A stretch of 64,000 bases of DNA, from assembly GCF_902459465.1 (NCBI RefSeq), contig NC_047068.1, positions 14,345,195 through 14,409,194 of the forward strand, given 5' to 3'. The position numbers and the translations under genes were made by a program. Position 1 is the first letter of the stretch, and each line of letters begins with the position of its first letter. The notes below the pieces were generated by a model. The model did not search any database and was not told the DNA's origin. It was given only the letters and a program-made list of their open reading frames with translations. This document shows positions 40,701 through 49,356 of the stretch, piece by piece. The stretch comes from Asterias rubens. Its lineage: Eukaryota; Echinodermata; Asteroidea; Forcipulatida; Asteriidae.

Positions 40701-43700
40701 CTCCTTTCCCATGGGTTCTCATGCTCAATCGGCTTATCTGCAAAGTTGGGAAGCTTGATCGTCTGGAAGTTCCAGCTGGAGTATGGACTTGAGATAGGAT
40801 CATTGTCTGCATTATCAATCAATGATGGCAAGAAGGTGTCCAGGACATCATCGATATTAACGGAGGTACCTGACGGGTAGGATGTGCCGAGATCAGAGCT
40901 CTCCCAGTGTGCGTTGGCAGGTTTGATCAGTTTGTCAAAGTTCTCCTTCTCCACCTGGTAGTTGATCCGCTTCAAGCTTGAAAAATCACACTTGGTCGGG
41001 GAATCTTCCGACGAAGGCGGCCTGTTTATGACCTTTGCGCTGTCCAAACTCCCATCTTTGATGCTATCCGAGAAGATCACAAGGTCCTTTTCAATTTCAA
41101 GTTTGACTCTTTTCGTGGGACGTCTTAGAAGACTATCTCCATCTGTTTCTGATTCTGTTCCGCTGGTACTAGTCTCCAAGCTCCTCTTCAAGGGGTTCAT
41201 ATCATTTTCATTAGACTGCATGAATCTCTTATGATAATTCAATAGGTTAACTGAAGCACCGTACACAAGCGGTTCTGGTTTGACAGGCTGCACCAATACA
41301 GGACTGTCAGAGTACAAGGAACTTTCATCGCCAGACGATGGCAAGTTGTTGACGATGCTGCTGGTTTCAGAGCCGGGCAGGAGCGGGTTAGACCGGCAGG
41401 TCATTGGATCCCCTGTGACCGCCTGGTCGTTGGAAGCTCTGCTCGAGACACCGGCAAAACTGATACTACTCGTGTCGTTGCTGGTCTGCTGACCATCAGG
41501 CAGAGACGTGTTTGATGACGTGTCGCCATAGCGACCCATCTCACCGCTTTTGATATCCGTCTCGTTATCATCCCCCATCTGCTGGAACCAGCCCTGGACT
41601 TTGCGGTAGACTTTCTTCTGATTGTGACGATACTGATGGAGCTGGATTCTGTACTCATAGTCAGTGATGTCATTTCTATAGGGACAACAAACATTTTATC
41701 AAACTTGGGCAATTTTCTTTAAATTTTTACACTTGGGACCTACAAACGTCTCATCTGAAGGACGCAGTAATAATGCCTCAGTGTCTTGCTCAAGCACACA
41801 AGTGTCATGAACCCGCACTCTGTTGATCAGAAAGCAGGACCTGAGTCCAGTGTCCTTATCGGCATAACCACAACAAACCACAATGAAAACCCCTTAATGG
41901 GAAAAAGTGGATAGTAAAGTGGGCTATAGACCGTATTGAATAACACCTTTTTGCTATGAAAAGTCTATGAAAAATCTTGTAGGGCAAACCGTATGCGTGC
42001 CAAACGCATTCACCATGCAGCTCCCAACATTCCTGGTTCGATTTCTACGGCACATGCAAGCACACACGCACGCACACGCTCACAGACACCATCTTGTAGG
42101 TCAGATATTTGAACGGTGACGTCATATTCAATACGGTCTCGGAAGAATTCCGCAATCATTCTACACGAAGCCTGCAATTTAATCTTTTATAAGAAAAGGC
42201 CACATGCATGTTGCAACACTTCCAGTGAAGATTTGAAAGTCTGTTGGAAGGTTTTGAAGGGGCGGGTATCAAGGCCAAGACTGGGGCAATGGGAGACTTT
42301 CTGGGACGATAGAGGGCAGCAGACTTACCGGGTAAATCCATTGTTCTCAGAATTATGCGCATGTTCAGAACTACAGAAACAATGGAAATTTACCCGGTAT
42401 GTCTGCTGCCACCTAGTGTTAGAAAGTCTCCTATAGCGGCCATGGCCTACATGTAATTCTGGGGCCTGCAAACAAAATAAAATTGATCTGTTTACGATAA
42501 CAAATATTCAAGTGTAGTCACTTACTCTCTGTGCCTAGTTGTTATGTAGCCCAAGCGCATCAGATGGCAATACACCTGCAAAAATACATTTGCAAATTCA
42601 ACTGGATTTTCTAAATATTTTGCCAACATTTTAATTTCATAAAGTAGCGATACTAAATCTTGGCAAGCCATTTGTCGTCATCCAAATCTTTAAGAACATT
42701 TTGTAACACATCATATAATGTTCCACTCACAAGGTTTCTATCAAATGCCAAACTTCCAGGATCCTACAGAAATCTCAATATGAGAACTCAACACACTTGA
42801 GCTTTTGCAAGGAAAAACTCCACAGTTTATACTTGCCTTGTTTACAAAATGTTTTGCCTAGTGCATTCCAGGTCAACTCATGGCAAGCAAGACATTACAC
42901 TGATCCACCTAGCAAATTTACATTTTTATGTTACAATGACCACATAAAGATCAAGAATTGTCAAAAATAAAATTAAAATAAAAAACAAATTTTGTGATGT
43001 TTTAAAAAATTTGTAAATACTAGTTGCTTATATCTCATCAAAAATGTAAGATTTAATTTTCTTCCATTGATCTGTGTACAATTTTTGCCTGTTGTGAAGT
43101 CCAGGCTCTGATGTAAACCTGTGCCTAGTTTCATAGTTCGGCTTACTGCTCACCCCAACCTCACCCCAACCCCGGGCCTCACCCTTAATTCCCAACCTCA
43201 CCCAAACCTTCCAGTCTCACCCTCAACCACCTGGCCTCACCCCTAACCCCCAACCTCACTAAACTGAATTGACACCCACGCATCATACCTGGTAATGTTC
43301 CAGTGAGAAGTGTTCTGGGATCATGAGCTCATACGCCTCTTGCTGTGTCAAAGGAACACCATGGTGCATAAGCTCCATACAATTCTGTCACACAGATTAA
43401 GGAAGAAGAACCTCAATTAAAGGACCTTGACACAATTAGCAATTACTCAAAATAAATATTAGCAGTAAAACTTATCTGGCAATAGCAATGGACAGCTGTT
43501 GATAATATAAAACACATTGTGAGAACGGCTCCCTCTGAGGTTACACAGTTTTTTATGAGGTAATTTCTATATGAAACCAAGAACTAATCTCGGAAACCCT
43601 GCAAAACATACTCCAGGCCTGTGAGCAGGTCATAAAAAAAAAGCGGACAATTGTTGTCCAGATTTTGGGCCAGCACTACGAACGTAATAAAAGGCTTTAT

Positions 43701-46700
43701 AAATTAATTAAAAACTGAAGCGTAGACAACACATTCACAGAAACAAAGGCCACAATTCTTACATGTAACAATGTGTTGTGCATCCTCATTTCAAGATATT
43801 TTTGTAGCATTCCTTTAGGAATAAATCCACGAGCGCGATGAGTCCTCGTCGTCGACTGCCATAATTTTTACTTGTCGCAAAAAAATACACACAGCAAACA
43901 CAACATACGTACACGTCGCGTTGGGGAAAACCATGTGTGCCTAATCTTGTCTCAAGGTGTTGGCTTTTTAGTAAAGCGCCCTCTATTGGTGCAATGGAAC
44001 AATGACATTGAAGTACATGTAAAATAGACATCGCACTAAACGAAAAATTAACAACATCGGCTCCAATGAAAGACCAACACGGAGCATTTTACTGGTTCTA
44101 GCCCCCCGACTCACTTGTCAAAATCAAATTGCAATTAAAGTGCTTCCCAATTCCAGGTGCGTGCTGCTTGACGATCTACTTCGGATGTAAAAAAAAGAAG
44201 GTAAAAGCGGAACGGGAAAAAAGCGGAGCCCGCAAGGAAAACAAGGAACACGAAAAAAGCGGAACCCAATAAAAAATGCGAACTGGGAAAATTAAAAAGA
44301 GCGGAAATCCGCTTTAAAGCGGAGATTTTACAGGCCTGATAGTCACACACCAAAAAAAATCCTTCAGGAGAACCTCATTTGACCTTACCATTTCCAGAAG
44401 GAATAAACCTTCCTCCGCATACACATATTTCTTCCCACCCGAGTGGTAACCCATAGTTTGCCAGAATTTGCCCTGCAGAGGAGGAAAATATATCCAATTA
44501 GTTTAAGGTTCTTTAAAATATTATGTCATTTACTTTTTTTAAGAGAAAAGAGAAAAATGGGCGATGATTTTAGCCAAATCCCCAAGAAAAAAAAGAGAGA
44601 GAAAAAAGCAGGTTCATGGCTCTTGATCCATCTTCGATTATCTATTCTCAACAACCAAAACCTCTTGTTAATGTGGGATGTTGCAATTAAATAACGGTCA
44701 AGTTATATAATCAGTCTAACATCGTCACATTATTTTGTGTCTGCAGGGTAAGGAAGCCAAGGCAGACACAGTGGGGAGTTCTGCCCTGGGGCAAGTCTGC
44801 ACATTCGTCAATTTCAGATCATCTTAAATAACAAAGAATTTATTTTGTTTGTAATAAACCTTGTTTTACCTTTTCAACTTTGACCTCGACCAGCTCTTTA
44901 CAAGTGTTCCATTCTCCGACTGCCAGGTTTCCGCTGAAAGAGAATCCACATTCAAATTGATCCAGTTAACTAAACTGTAAGAAATTCAACATCAAACTTA
45001 CTCCCTGCCACTTGTTGCCCTTAATGATTTATTCAGAAATGCAATTGCACAAAAACAAAATGGCCAACCACACTTAACTTTGTACAGCTAAGCACAGAAT
45101 TGTGGTTAAGCAAAACAAGACTATCCTTGCCAGAATAAGACTACCAGCTAAAATAGAAAGTCCAACATACCATTTGTGACTGGTATCCTGCTTTATATTT
45201 GCATTGCAGACTTTTACTAAGCAATTAGTTTCTGCTTAAAGCAGCTATAACATTGGGCCCGTGTAAGCAGCTCCGTGAAATTGAAACCAGCCTTAGCTCA
45301 AGAGTTGCATACCATGACCAAATAAAAAAAATCCTGTCAGCATAAAAATATTGCCGAGCACGGAAAAATCTTGCACAGAGGACACAGCTAACCGGCCAAA
45401 ACTCAATAAAGTTTAAATTTTTTTACTTAGCAATAAAAAGTATGAAAAAATATCACAGGCATGTTACTCGGGTGGGATTCGAACCCACGACCCTTGCAAT
45501 TCTAGAGCAGTGTCTTACCAACTAGACTACCGAGGTTGCCCGGCAGCTAGAGGCAGTTCGAATCCTATGTTTTGGCAGCGGGTACCGCAACGATATAATA
45601 GATGTTAAATTTGCATCGGGGATAAAGAATATTAATTTTGGTTTTTACCCATACACCGATGTGTGTTAGCACTGTATACTCAGTACTTTCCCGAGTCCTG
45701 TGAAAAAATATCACAGGCATGTTACTCGGGTGGGATTCGAACCCACGACCCTTGCAATTCTAGAGCAGTGTCTTACCAACTAGACTACCGAGGTTGCCCG
45801 GCAGCTAGAGGCAGTTCGAATCTAGGCAACCTCGGTAGTCTAGTTGGTAAGACACTGCTCTAGAATTGCAAGGGTCGTGGGTTCGAATCCCACCCGAGTA
45901 ACATGCCTGTGATATTTTTTCACAGGACTCGGGAAAGTACTGAGTATACAGTGCTAACACACATCGGTGTATGGGTAAAAACCAAAATTAATATTCTTTA
46001 TCCCCGATGCAAATTTAACATCTATTATATCGTTGCGGTACCCGCTGCCAAAACATAGGATTCGAACTGCCTCTAGCTGCCGGGCAACCTCGGTAGTCTA
46101 GTTGGTAAGACACTGCTCTAGAATTGCAAGGGTCGTGGGTTCGAATCCCACCCGAGTAACATGCCTGTGATATTTTTTCACAGGACTCGGGAAAGTACTG
46201 AGTATACAGTGCTAACACACATCGGTGTATGGGTAAAAACCAAAATTAATATTCTTTATCCCCGATGCAAATTTAACATCTATTATATCGTTGCGGTACC
46301 CGCTGCCAAAACATAGGATTCGAACTGCCTCTAGCTGCCGGGCAACCTCGGTAGTCTAGTTGGTAAGACACTGCTCTAGAATTGCAAGGGTCGTGGGTTC
46401 GAATCCCACCCGAGTAACATGCCTGTGATATTTTTTCACAGGACTCGGGAAAGTACTGAGTATACAGTGCTAACACACATCGGTGTATGGGTAAAAACCA
46501 AAATTAATATTCTTTATCCCCGATGCAAATTTAACATCTATTATATCGTTGCGGTACCCGCTGCCAAAACATAGGATTCGAACTGCCTCTAGCTGCCGGG
46601 CAACCTCGGTAGTCTAGTTGGTAAGACACTGCTCTAGAATTGCAAGGGTCGTGGGTTCGAATCCCACCCGAGTAACATGCCTGTGATATTTTTTCACAGG

Positions 46701-48101
46701 ACTCGGGAAAGTACTGAGTATACAGTGCTAACACACATCGGTGTATGGGTAAAAACCAAAATTAATATTCTTTATCCCCGATGCAAATTTAACATCTATT
46801 ATAATAAAAAGTATGTTTCTAAGCAGTAATTTCTGCCTAAAAGCTGTATGAAATTGGGCATTGTGTAGCAAAATAGTCTTTCTCAAGTACTCACAGCTTA
46901 GTGACTCTCTTTTCTTGAAGTAACCCATCCTGTTGCTGATAAACTCTCTTCAGTTTCTCCAGATCTGTAACACGGAGTCTGTTCTCTTTATGGGCTCGCC
47001 GAGGGAGCCAGGTGTTAACGTGCCTGTAGCTCAGTAGCTCCTCTGCACTGTACGGCAAACGGAAAAGGAACAAGGGATCTTCTTAACCACGAATGTCACT
47101 CAATACTCTTTGAAGTGTTCCGCCCACAGTGGTCAGTGTCAGAAAAAATTGCTCCAACACTCGGAATTCCCCAAAACTACCACTGGGAAAATTTTCTCTA
47201 TTTCCAAACACCACACATAATGTTCTGTACCTTATTCCATAGCAATGATATATACAATAGAAAAACTACACAACTGACTTAAAACAATGCTTTTCCGTCC
47301 ATTTTTTCCCCCATGGTGGTAAAGTCCTTCATTCAATTTTATGCACACGGCTCACTACAATGTACATGTACATGTATGTAGGGTTTGCCCTTAACTCTTT
47401 CAGTGAGTAGCCGGCAGGACCAGTTGGCTTGTCATGCCACACGCCTATCATCTTGTTCACTTGTGCATAGTTTAAAATGTTTTTTGAAAGCAGGCCTATA
47501 AGCTTCGTTTTTTGTGGGGCAAGGGCACCATTTTCTTCCAGTTGAAGGGCACCTTAGGAGGACATTGTAAATTTCTACTGTAGCATTGAAAAGGTTACCA
47601 ATGCAAAGACCAGGGGGCATGGAGGCAATCACCTTTGTTTGCCTCCACGAAGTATCACGCCTGAAACAGACTGGTCCTCATGTGTTTTAACTGGCAATGC
47701 CCCGTCTTGCCCTACTGCCACCTCGCTGGTTATGCAAGTTGCCATTACCTTTCTCTTTTTCGACACCACTAACCAAAAATGGTCTCAATCAGTGAGTAAA
47801 TAAGCACAATTTGAGATGGATTTCCAAACAAAAGAGCCCTTGGCCAGTGGCCTAAAATAACATGCATGCCACGAAGGCAATGACCTCTGTTGCCCCTGGT
47901 CTTGGCCTTGGTGTCCCTTTGAAAGATTCCCATCAACTTCTAAGATTTTCCAATGAAAGTGCCCTTTTCAAAGTTAAAATGGCCTTGCCCTTTCAACATG
48001 TTCAAAGATGAAATTCCAGGTCTGGAGCACCCCCAGCCCCCAAATCCCCTCAACAAATTAAGAGCAAATCAAACAAAAACTTACCTTAGTACATCTGCCA
48101 T
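37559..48101 (-). CDS. TSEN54: TSEN54 (SEN54), tRNA-splicing endonuclease subunit, 10 coding exons, 696 aa
   Basis: Structural subunit of the nuclear TSEN complex, which excises introns from pre-tRNAs; SEN2 and SEN34 are the catalytic subunits and SEN54/SEN15 hold them. Exons: 48085-48101, 46895-47047, 44870-44933, 44389-44472, 43289-43384, 42526-42575, 40342-41675, 40026-40063, 39300-39400, 37559-37712. All junctions are GT-AG and in phase (2091 nt). The ATG has an in-frame stop 36 bases upstream (48135-48137). Family landmarks: SEN54 N-domain, residues 57-155 (LGNLAVGEWN, GKFWQTMGYHSGG, LTQQEAYELM, VYCHLMRLGY); a long acidic, probably disordered middle; WNFQTIKLPNF (W456); NWSEYKKML (W554); C-terminal nuclease-fold domain with VKLAFDVFHP, DPVPDL and AVVDNGDITFY. 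Human TSEN54 is about 526 aa; the excess is in the middle of exon 7. Confidence 0.97.
37713..39299 (-). other. TSEN54 intron 9
   Basis: Contains a (CTA)n run at 38064-38084, two related 'cacagaagcagatat' stretches (38190-38400), poly-C/poly-G runs and, at its far end, a TIR element (39061-39245). No coding sequence seen. Confidence 0.7.
39061..39245. mobile_element. 'gctaagcag' palindromic element in TSEN54 intron 9
   Basis: The left 'ttgcttaacacagaaaaatc', 'ccgctaagcagaataaaat' and 'accaggc' mirror the right 'tattctgcttagcagc' and 'accgggccc'. Same family as 17703 and 60753. It ends about 55 bp from coding exon 9. Confidence 0.55.
39300..39400 (-). CDS. TSEN54: TSEN54 coding exon 9
   Basis: GSNNVKLAFDVFHPSPTFKK and onward to VVVA plus two bases, residues 613-645. 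It matches human [20 protein letters not shown]. Confidence 0.95.
39542..39740. repeat. Interspersed repeat plus tRNA-SINE relic
   Basis: 39542-39645 is the inverse of the 21047-21213 repeat. It is followed by 'gtgtcacgagtggaattcaa', 'ccagagcttgaatccggtgc' and 'ctcggcca', the reverse complement of a Leu-type tRNA-derived head. This lies in TSEN54 intron 8. Confidence 0.55.
40026..40063 (-). CDS. TSEN54: TSEN54 coding exon 8 (38 nt micro-exon)
   Basis: G-YLKFLHDIRTYK. The acceptor is the CAG at 40066-40064. A nearer-upstream AG (40088-40087) would give an alternative exon that fails to join the next exon in frame, so the 38-nt version is preferred. Confidence 0.85.
40342..41675 (-). CDS. TSEN54: TSEN54 coding exon 7 (large)
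   Basis: Residues 155-600. It starts ENDITDYEYRIQL and continues through a Ser/Asp/Glu-rich middle with a basic patch (RRPTKRVKLE) that resembles a nuclear localisation signal. It then carries WNFQTIKLPNF (residue 456 on), NWSEYKKML (554 on) and HLWRGDVKPLVRPG (581-594). Confidence 0.97.
41676..42525 (-). other. TSEN54 intron 6 with SINE relic and MITE
   Basis: 41775-41875 resembles a tRNA-SINE relic ('cttgctcaagcacacaagtg', 'gttgatcagaaagcagg'). 42285-42437 is the MITE listed separately. The rest is unremarkable. Confidence 0.55.
42285..42437. mobile_element. MITE with CAATGGGAGACTTTCTGG ends (copy 1)
   Basis: The left arm 'gggagactttctgggacg' and 'gcagcagacttaccgggtaa' pairs with the right arm 'ttacccggtatgtctgctgc' and 'agaaagtctcctat'. 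About 150 bp, almost identical to 62644-62797, so the family has been active recently. Confidence 0.85.
42526..42575 (-). CDS. TSEN54: TSEN54 coding exon 6
   Basis: VYCHLMRLGYITTRHR, residues 139-154 plus two bases. It aligns with human VFSHLKRLGYVVRRF. Confidence 0.96.
43289..43384 (-). CDS. TSEN54: TSEN54 coding exon 5
   Basis: Residues 107-138, with PLTQQEAYELM in place of human PLSIQEAY and ending HYQ. Phase 0 at both ends. Confidence 0.96.
43419..43560 (+). mobile_element. Partial family A MITE in TSEN54 intron 4
   Basis: 'aaaggaccttgacacaatta', 'gcaattactcaaaataaata' and 'gagaacggctccctctgagg' match the left half of family A. The right half is missing. Confidence 0.65.
43611..44339. 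repeat. Interspersed sequence bounded by 'caggcctg', rich in 'aaagcgga'
   Basis: Starts 'ccaggcctgtgagcaggtca' and ends 'gagattttacaggcctga'. The words 'aaaagcgga' and 'ccgctttaaagcgga' recur, and near 44180-44290 the strand is purine-rich. It may be a degraded element; no ORF or family assigned. Confidence 0.4.
44389..44472 (-). CDS. TSEN54: TSEN54 coding exon 4
   Basis: GKFWQTMGYHSGGKKYVYAE and following residues to LLEM, residues 79-106. GKFWQTMG is essentially identical to the human protein. Confidence 0.97.
44870..44933 (-). CDS. TSEN54: TSEN54 coding exon 3
   Basis: GNLAVGEWNTCKELVEVKVEK, residues 58-78. The GEW motif aligns with the human AEW at the start of the N-terminal domain. 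Confidence 0.95.
45070..45262. mobile_element. 'gcttaagc/ggctggtaa' palindromic element in TSEN54 intron 2
   Basis: 'ctaagcacagaattgtggtt', 'taccagctaaaatag' and 'gcttaaagcagctataacat' followed by 'tgggcccg' match the family at 17703 and 60753. Confidence 0.5.
45465..45536 (-). ncRNA. tRNA-like unit 1
   Basis: A-box-like 'tagtctagttgg', B-box-like 'gggttcgaatccc' and a cloverleaf-compatible T arm. The outer two acceptor pairs and two anticodon-stem pairs mismatch, so it is tRNA-related rather than a confident tRNA. The loop 'ctagaat' would present AGA, but no long Ser-type variable arm exists. Confidence 0.7.
45723..45794 (-). ncRNA. tRNA-like unit 2
   Basis: Identical in layout to unit 1, 258 bases away. 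It is the last unit before the inversion point at about 45822. Confidence 0.7.
45829..45900 (+). ncRNA. tRNA-like unit 3
   Basis: First unit in + orientation. It starts seven bases after the inversion point, so units 2 and 3 form a near-continuous inverted pair. Confidence 0.7.
46087..46158 (+). ncRNA. tRNA-like unit 4
   Basis: Same core, 258 bases from unit 3, followed by 'gatattttttcacagg', whose T run could end a Pol III transcript. Confidence 0.7.
46345..46416 (+). ncRNA. tRNA-like unit 5
   Basis: Same core, at exactly the 258-base period. Confidence 0.7.
46603..46674 (+). ncRNA. tRNA-like unit 6
   Basis: Last unit. The repeat stops at 46802 in mid-unit, at the right-hand 13-bp direct repeat. 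Confidence 0.7.
46895..47047 (-). CDS. TSEN54: TSEN54 coding exon 2
   Basis: Residues 6-57, beginning AEELLSYRHV and ending EKRVTK-L. The acceptor is CGTACAG and the donor CT|GTGAGT. It corresponds to the basic N-terminal stretch of the human protein. Confidence 0.95.
47048..48084 (-). other. TSEN54 intron 1
   Basis: Bounded by GTAAGT (48084 side) and CGTACAG (47048 side). No transposon or exon recognised. The text has several 'aagggcac' and 'ttggcc' words suggesting decayed duplications, but nothing definite. Confidence 0.6.
48085..48101 (-). CDS. TSEN54: TSEN54 coding exon 1
   Basis: A short coding exon giving M-A-D-V-L and two bases of Ser6, with donor AG|GTAAGT. The 5' untranslated part extends upstream for an unknown length. 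Confidence 0.9.
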
Positions 48102-49356
48102 ATTGAAAATGAGTTTAGTATCTTCACATGAAGATCAGTGTCACCTTTAGCTCAGGTTCACGCTGTGAAAACCTCTTTTTATCAAGCGAGCTCCTTGCCT
48201 TTTGACAGCAATCAAAGGCAATTTTAAAGAAAGGAAAGTAGTCGAATGTTTCTGGTTACTAAACCCCTCCCAGAAAAAAAATTTGGAAGCCATGGTGTCC
48301 CCCAAAAAAACCAAAGGGAAAGAAAATACTCTTGTGTTTGGTTTAGTCAAACTATTGCCATTCGTTTGATTTTTTTGTGGTTGCTCATTACTGACCCCCT
48401 CCCCCACCTCAAAAAAATAATAAATAAATAAATAATAAAAAAAATCAAATTTTCACACAACATGCAAGTCAATGAAATGATCACAAATAGCATTCAAATG
48501 TATTTTGAGAAATGTAGTTGCAACTATGGTAACCCTCCACCCTCCCTCCCCAATGTCGGGAGAATGAAGGGTTAGATTATTGCAAATTCAGGATGGATAG
48601 TTTATGTTAAGAAACAATAACCCCTTTCTCTATAGGCTCACAAATGGTTTTCTGGGATATAGTGTTGGATGACAACATTTAACACAAATTTGCTGAAAAA
48701 CATTTTTTTTATATACAATATTGGCCTAAATAAACAAAATTTACAATAACAACACGCATAAATCAGTACAAAATTATAAAGAACAATAGACAATTTGTAG
48801 TTGGTAGGCCCTACAATGTACACAGAGGGCACTAAAGGAGGTTAATGTGTGCAAGTGTTTACGCAAAAAGAACATCTATTGATGATCATCTAAACTTGAT
48901 CTGCCTTCTTCGGCCGCGGTGAGTGTGACATCTTGCATGGGGTCTATTTTTAGTGACGTACAACAAAAATACAATCAATTTTGTTGATGTTGATAAATCG
49001 AATCAAAAAATTTGTTCTTTCCTTTTTAAATTTATAGTTAGTTTGTTATAATGTGTGACTAAATGCCAAACAGAATAACTGAAACTGATGGCTGGTCGAT
49101 TTTGGCATCCCCAAAATCGGTGTCAAAATCCGCTAAACCACACAACAGTAGAGCGCTGTTTCGCATACACATACAGATACTGATACGCCGACACTTTGTG
49201 TGTTCACGTGACGCGTATCCGCGACTACCGTATTTTGTACACACGTTACGAACGGATACAGGAGCTCATCCATACACATCGTCGAAAACGGATAAGTAAA
49301 CAGGACTGTTTTGCAGACTTTTAGTTGTCTTTTTCTCACGGACTTTCACTGGTATT
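48102..49356. other. TSEN54 upstream region
   Basis: Must contain the TSEN54 5' UTR and promoter, although no TATA box or initiator can be assigned. A small GC-rich patch near 48910-48925 ('cttcggccgcggtgagtg') could be a promoter or first-exon edge. Otherwise nothing recognised. Confidence 0.4.

Larger units (their letters stand above)
45445..46802. mobile_element. Composite tRNA-like array: inverted and tandem 258-bp units, single TSD
   Basis: Six tRNA-like cores (two on -, four on +) are embedded in a unit with a 258-base period. The - units (45445-45822) meet the + units (45823-46802) head to head with almost no spacer, giving a long perfect-looking hairpin. The whole block is flanked by the 13-bp direct repeat AATAAAAAGTATG (45432-45444 and 46803-46815). 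Its left boundary coincides with the T6 run (a possible Pol III terminator) that follows the tRNA-like core; the right boundary is at 'aacatctattat' within the unit. It lies in intron 2 of TSEN54. Confidence 0.92.

Noticed and set aside
41401..41712. 103-codon - strand frame overlapping TSEN54 exon 7
   Set aside because: Alternative frame of exon 7; the TSEN54 frame joins correctly to exon 6.
45663..46734. Four similar 66-67 aa 'GIRTHDPCNSRAVSYQLDYRG' proteins
   Set aside because: These are translations of the tRNA-like units and adjacent repeat, commonly mis-annotated as proteins.
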